Shown here piece after piece: positions 59,882 through 64,000 of a stretch of DNA of 64,000 nucleotides; positions within the stretch are counted from its first letter, which is position 1; every line of letters starts with the position of its first letter. The notes beneath the pieces were generated by a model. It saw nothing but the letters and a program-made list of their open reading frames with translations, was not told the DNA's origin and ran no database searches. The stretch spans positions 124,001 to 188,000 of the forward strand of contig CBDEWC010000045.1 of the NCBI GenBank assembly GCA_965243695.1, written 5' to 3'. A program made the position numbers and the translations under genes. The stretch is from JAKVCB01 sp965243695 (GTDB lineage Bacteria > Planctomycetota > Planctomycetia > Pirellulales > Lacipirellulaceae).

Positions 59882-62368
59882 TTACCGTAACGACATTAAA
59901 TATGCCATCAAATCTGTCATCTTGGCCTTGCTGAGTTGATTTTCAAAACCGCTGGGCATCAACGATTTTCCCGTGTTGACCATTTCCTCAATATCAATCC
60001 GCAGAATGGTGTTGGCAACTCCATCCGCACCAAGGAGCGTTACGCTCGTGGCTGTTTCCTGCTGGATAATTCCCGAATAGGTTTGCCCATCGCCGGTGAC
60101 TACCAGTCGTGTTTGGAACCGGGCATCAACTTCCTGGTTCGGAATCAGCGTATTGTAGAGCAGGGACTCGGAACCACGATTCTTCATGGCAGCCAGGTTG
60201 GGTCCGATGGCTTGTCCAACATTTTCCAGTTTGTGACAACTCGCGCACGACTGCTTGAACAATTCTTTTCCCCGGGCGATGTTGCCCGGCTCGCCCAGGA
60301 TTACCCGGTAGGCATCGTAAACCAGCTTGCGTTCTGCGGGAACCTCATTGCGGATAGGCTCCTGCCCGCCACCATCTTCTTCAAAGACCATCACGGTTTC
60401 GCGACTGTCTGTATTGCTTTGCCTGGCCACCTGCTCCCGCAATGCGTCAAGGAATGCCTGCCCCTCTTGGGTCGACGCAAATTGCGGATCCTCGTTCAGC
60501 TGGGCAAGCACAACCTGGGCACCGTTTCGCAGCGAACTTAGCAAGGCACCAAGAATATCTTGATTTGCGACATCTCGACGGGCCAAAGCGATTAATCCGG
60601 CAATACTTTCCGACGAGGGCCACTCCCCCAGGCTGAAGGCCAGCTGGTAACGAACTGAAATGGCGGGGTCGTCAACGAGAGTCCGCAGTTTCTCACGCAG
60701 AGCCAGGGAGAGCGAGGCGTGTGCCTCGGCTAACCGCACTCCGTTTCGGCGCACCTGGGGATGGTCATCGTCCAGCGCCGCGAGCAATACCTGTTCCTCC
60801 AGCGCCTCAAGACCTGCCAGCGCATAGAGTGCGGCAATCCGGCCCTCTGGCAGTTTGGCCGTTTTCGAAAATTTCTGAAGAGCAGGCACCACCGCGGTAT
60901 CTTGACGCTCGTAGATCAACCGCGCGGCGGTGCGACGATGCCACGCATTGGGGTGGTCCAGAGCCGCCACAAGTTCCCCGGTTGTCACTCCGCCCAGCCG
61001 GGTTGGGACAGGCTGCTTGAAATCGGTGGGAACAAGTCGGTAAATCCGGCCACGATCATTTCCGCTGTTGAGGTCGAGGTGTCGCTTGATCTCTGGGGGA
61101 AGGCCCAACGGGTGCTCGACAAACTCCCGGTACATATCGGCAATGTACAGCGCTCCGTCGGGCCCATTGCAAAACTGCACGGGGCGAAACCAAATGTCGG
61201 TCGAAGCCAGCAACTCTGTCTGTTGGTCCACCCGGTGCCCCAGGTAGGCAACTCCATCTGGATGCAACTGTTTGCGATGCAGCAAATTGCTCCCCACATC
61301 GGCAATCAGTGCCCAGCCACGATAGGCATCAGGCCAGGCATCTCCTTCGTAGATGGTGATACCGGTGGCGCTGGTAAAATACCCGGCGGGCGTACCACCA
61401 CCTTCAATCGGACCGGAGACGGCCTTTGCCACCCGCAATCGGGTACGCACGATTCGCCACGCTTCAACAGGACTGATCCGATAAACGGCAGCTTGGGGCC
61501 CATCGGCGGCAATGCTTCGCCGCGACGCACTACCGGCCTGATAGGGATTGCGGCGCAAATACCGGTCCTCCGCCAAAACGACCTGCAAATGGTCACTGTT
61601 GGAACAGACAAACTTTTCGCCCCAACGGTTGAAACTCATTCCAAACTGCCCGCCACCACTGGTTGGTTCATATTCCAGGGTACGTGGATCAAAAATCAAA
61701 TCCCGCCCACTGAGTAGTAATGGCTCTTCGGCCACCTGGTCACCGGCCCGAACAATGGCACTTTTGTTGCGCACCACCAGGTGAATGCGATTGTCCAAGC
61801 CCCAACGAAAACTGTTGATCAATCCCTGCACGTTGCTGGCGCCAAACCCGCTCAAGACCACTTCCCTCCGGTCGGCCTGACGGTCGCCATTTTCATCTTT
61901 CAGATAAAGCAGATCGGGAGTCGCGCCGACAAAGATTCCCCCGTCGTAACAGGCCACTGCCGTTGGCCACGACATCCGGTCGGCAAACACGGTACTCCGA
62001 TCAAACAGGCCATCTCCGTTGGTATCTTCCAGAAACCGGATCTGACCGACCTGGTCGTCTCCATGTTCGGAGTAACCACGCATTTCGGCAACAAACAGAT
62101 TGCCGTTTTCATCGAACGCCATCGCTACCGGATCGGTAACCTGGGGTTCGGCCGCTACCAATTCCATTTTGAATCCGTCAACGACTTTAAAGGTATTGAT
62201 CGCAGCGGCCGGTTCGGTCGCTGGCACACGGGGCAGTTGGTCCGCGTAATCAACTTCGGCGGGGAGATCTGCTACCAAGCCACCAAAACCGAAGAGCAGG
62301 ATTGCCAGAATGGTTATTTTCAAACCGTCCAAATTATTCAAACCATTCAAACCGTGTTGCAGTGCCAT
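59882..62368 (-). CDS. PVC-type membrane-bound dehydrogenase with C-terminal cytochrome c motif
   Basis: From ATG 62368 (828 residues; a TTG at 62470 is less likely). A hydrophobic N-terminal segment (ITILAILLFGFGGLVADLPA) directs export. Residues about 60-460 form a beta-propeller (VDGFKMELVAAEPQVTDPVA, NGNLFVAEMRGYSEHGDD, WPTAVACYDGGIFVGATPDL); 480-670 hold HEAT-like helices; the C-terminus has a class I cytochrome c motif CASCHK with IGPNL. This architecture is typical of Planctomycetes-Verrucomicrobia-Chlamydiae and is thought to oxidise sugars in the periplasm. It pairs with the secreted Gfo/Idh/MocA gene. Confidence 0.9.
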   Translation of the reverse strand: MALQHGLNGLNNLDGLKITILAILLFGFGGLVADLPAEVDYADQLPRVPATEPAAAINTFKVVDGFKMELVAAEPQVTDPVAMAFDENGNLFVAEMRGYSEHGDDQVGQIRFLEDTNGDGLFDRSTVFADRMSWPTAVACYDGGIFVGATPDLLYLKDENGDRQADRREVVLSGFGASNVQGLINSFRWGLDNRIHLVVRNKSAIVRAGDQVAEEPLLLSGRDLIFDPRTLEYEPTSGGGQFGMSFNRWGEKFVCSNSDHLQVVLAEDRYLRRNPYQAGSASRRSIAADGPQAAVYRISPVEAWRIVRTRLRVAKAVSGPIEGGGTPAGYFTSATGITIYEGDAWPDAYRGWALIADVGSNLLHRKQLHPDGVAYLGHRVDQQTELLASTDIWFRPVQFCNGPDGALYIADMYREFVEHPLGLPPEIKRHLDLNSGNDRGRIYRLVPTDFKQPVPTRLGGVTTGELVAALDHPNAWHRRTAARLIYERQDTAVVPALQKFSKTAKLPEGRIAALYALAGLEALEEQVLLAALDDDHPQVRRNGVRLAEAHASLSLALREKLRTLVDDPAISVRYQLAFSLGEWPSSESIAGLIALARRDVANQDILGALLSSLRNGAQVVLAQLNEDPQFASTQEGQAFLDALREQVARQSNTDSRETVMVFEEDGGGQEPIRNEVPAERKLVYDAYRVILGEPGNIARGKELFKQSCASCHKLENVGQAIGPNLAAMKNRGSESLLYNTLIPNQEVDARFQTRLVVTGDGQTYSGIIQQETATSVTLLGADGVANTILRIDIEEMVNTGKSLMPSGFENQLSKAKMTDLMAYLMSLR

Positions 62369-62660
62369 GCTGAAAACCAAAACTTGAGTTGCCCGGGTCT
62401 GGAACGGAAATACGCAGTCGCGGGTTGAAGTTCGACAGGCCCTGGGAAACAGCCTGTCGAAAGACCACAACGGCCCAGCGGACGCACTCCAACAACGGTG
62501 TCTCTTATTGTACCGTTATTGATCGAGCCTGCCACGTATCCCATGCGGCCAGCATGAATCGGTCATCTGCAGAACATGAGTGTACCCACTTTCACAGCTA
62601 TAGGTGCACGCGTAAAATTGCACACGGACTTGTGAACACCCAACCACCGAAAGTACTAAA

Positions 62661-63692
62661 ATGGCGCACACCCCCATTCGAGTTGGCCTGATTCGTTGCG
62701 ATACGCATGGCCTCTGGTATGGGCCACTGATGACCAGCCATGACCCGTTGGTCTTCCAGCGTCCCAAGCCCAACGTCGACGATCCGAATAACGTCTACTC
62801 ATGGCAGAGCGGTGGCATCCACATGTTCTTTTACGCCCAGTACGGTTTACCCACCACGATGACCGTACCCTTTGTAGGAGGCTTTGAGATTGTCAAGTTG
62901 TGGGACGTCGACCGCGACGCCGCCGAGCAGGCTAAGGCCGTCTTCCATGGCGTCCCGGAAGTCTGCGATTCGCCCGAACAGTGCAGTGATGATGTCGACC
63001 TGGTGTTCATCGCCGACTGCAACTGGGACGGGGCCGACCATCTGGAACTGGCAACACCAGGGCTCGAAAAGGGAATTCCGACGTTCGTCGACAAGCCGTT
63101 TGCCGACACGGTTTCCAATTGCCGAAAAATGGTCAACCTGGCAAAAAAACGCGGCGTCCCGATCTTCTCCGCATCGATCCTTCGTTTTGAACCCGCCTGG
63201 GAACAGTTCCGCAACCGACTTCCGGAGGTTGGGAACGTGAACTTCGCCACCTTCAGCGGCTATGGCACACATCCCGCAGGGCTTGTCCACACGGTAAGTG
63301 CAACCCAGCTCATGTTTGGTGCAGGCATCAGCACAGTCCAGGTGATGGAAACGGAAAAGCAAACAGCCGTCTGGCTTGATTACGACAACAACCCACGGGC
63401 ACCAGAGAAAGGTGTCATGATTCACACCGAAATGGGAAAGCGACCTTTTACGGGACTTGCGGGCAACGTGTACGGCTCCAGTGCCGATATCAACAAGCTG
63501 GTGCTTGGTGACCAGCAGTATCCGTGGGGTACTGCTGAAATCATTCGACGGATCCAACACATGGTCGAAACGCGCACCACACCGACCGAACTTGAGGACA
63601 TGATTGAAGCAATCGCAGTGATTGAGGCCTTCGGCGAGTCGAAGTCCAGCGGCCAGGCAGCCAAGGTCGCCGATTACCTTCACGGATCTTAG
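62661..63692 (+). CDS. Gfo/Idh/MocA family oxidoreductase
   Basis: The 343-residue protein has no signal peptide. The N-terminal Rossmann strand RVGLIRCDTHGLWYGPLM is divergent from GxGxxG; then comes an insertion (residues about 30-75) and the regular order resumes with VKLWDVDRDAAEQAKAVF, DLVFIADCNWDGADHLELA and FVDKPFADTVSNC (KP motif). The C-terminal domain includes the histidine-rich GYGTHPAGLVHTVSA. Substrate unknown. It is divergent from the heme protein gene across 291 bases. Confidence 0.87.
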   Translation: MAHTPIRVGLIRCDTHGLWYGPLMTSHDPLVFQRPKPNVDDPNNVYSWQSGGIHMFFYAQYGLPTTMTVPFVGGFEIVKLWDVDRDAAEQAKAVFHGVPEVCDSPEQCSDDVDLVFIADCNWDGADHLELATPGLEKGIPTFVDKPFADTVSNCRKMVNLAKKRGVPIFSASILRFEPAWEQFRNRLPEVGNVNFATFSGYGTHPAGLVHTVSATQLMFGAGISTVQVMETEKQTAVWLDYDNNPRAPEKGVMIHTEMGKRPFTGLAGNVYGSSADINKLVLGDQQYPWGTAEIIRRIQHMVETRTTPTELEDMIEAIAVIEAFGESKSSGQAAKVADYLHGS

Positions 63693-63891
63693 CATCCATT
63701 TTTGCAGTCCCCCGTATTGCAAGCAGTGGATGGGGCTATCACCTCCGCCGGGAGAATGTCCGTCACGTCCATACGAACTAATGAAGTCAACCACCCTGAT
63801 AATCTTGAGCTATGTCGTGGCTCAGCAACCATCGGTTTGTTTCCCTACCAGTTCGCGGTAAAATAGCTGCCCGCCCACCGGTGTGACCACC

Positions 63892-64000
63892 TAGCATCGA
63901 CCAAGCAGCCACATAGATATCCGCCTCTACCGACCTGATGACCTGCCCATCCTCAAACAACTCATGGTCGAGGTCTTCGACGGCGTGTCGATGGACCAGG
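63892..64000 (+). CDS. Possible start of a GNAT acetyltransferase gene (right edge)
   Basis: A frame open from a stop at 63892 to the window end reads IDIRLYRPDDLPILKQLMVE then VFDGVSMDQ, resembling the N-terminal strand and helix of GNAT N-acetyltransferases. No ATG precedes the first strand in this frame (the first is at about 63964), so the start codon is unclear. The preceding about 200 bases after 63692 show no gene. Confidence 0.35.

Noticed and set aside
60761..61717. A 318-codon plus-strand frame opposite the PVC heme protein
   Set aside because: The minus-strand protein is unmistakable by domains; the plus frame is a shadow.

Overview
The window looks like a chromosomal segment of a planctomycete, most likely of the Pirellulales/Pirellulaceae type. 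I infer this from family content: a PVC-type membrane-bound dehydrogenase with a C-terminal cytochrome c motif, an SHD1-domain protein, DUF1573 and DUF1499 proteins, secreted Gfo/Idh/MocA oxidoreductases, a trypsin-like/SirB1 fusion, a PurS-like/PurL fusion, and weak or missing Shine-Dalgarno sites. A csrA-fliW pair suggests a flagellated (swarmer) stage. No rRNA, tRNA, CRISPR array, prophage or intact insertion sequence was seen.

Layout. 1-1648: the 5' part of a secreted GH43-like beta-propeller gene leaving the left edge. 2068-5073: DUF58 and BatA/VWA genes; the second carries a one-base frame disruption in a C5 run. 5159-8215: a membrane metallophosphoesterase and a PAS-GAF-receiver protein with no kinase ATPase domain. 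8841-12251: a five-copy 16-bp repeat, then a secreted acidic protein with about 22 DLF-type repeats and a C-terminal SHD1 domain, broken into three frames by two small deletions, then a clear terminator. 12250-15021: hemG and a DUF1573 protein, separated by a four-copy 19-bp repeat. 15253-20971: tyrA, purL, purQ, holB. 21210-24603: hppA behind a good promoter, converging on fliW-csrA. 25100-35569: mostly housekeeping genes (hemC, DUF502, comF, LptF/G permease, cyclophilin, histone-deacetylase-like, FAD oxidoreductase, small zinc proteins, DUF1499, lipase-like).

36038-50384 is the most interesting part. A rightward set (TIGR01777 protein, sigma-70-family factor, four-TM protein, SDR-DUF2867, FAD oxidoreductase, DUF1365, cyclopropane-fatty-acid synthase, second CFA-like methyltransferase) abuts with no gap a leftward set (MerR/B12-domain regulator, two-FAS1 fasciclin protein, class II photolyase, DUF1295 membrane enzyme). 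This gene set closely resembles light and singlet-oxygen regulons of proteobacteria (LitR/CarH type, or RpoE-ChrR of Rhodobacter), including genes tied to cyclopropane or methylated furan fatty acids. Here it is paired with a sigma-70-type factor and with a B12-domain regulator that lacks the cobalamin-contacting histidines. I infer a photo-oxidative stress and membrane-lipid remodelling island.

50668-64000: a serine protease/transglutaminase-like fusion, a leftward catabolic set (enolase-superfamily dehydratase, phytanoyl-CoA-dioxygenase-like, MFS remnant, SDR), an Nramp-like transporter without canonical metal ligands, two Gfo/Idh/MocA oxidoreductases around a large PVC-type heme protein, and possibly the start of a GNAT gene at the right edge.
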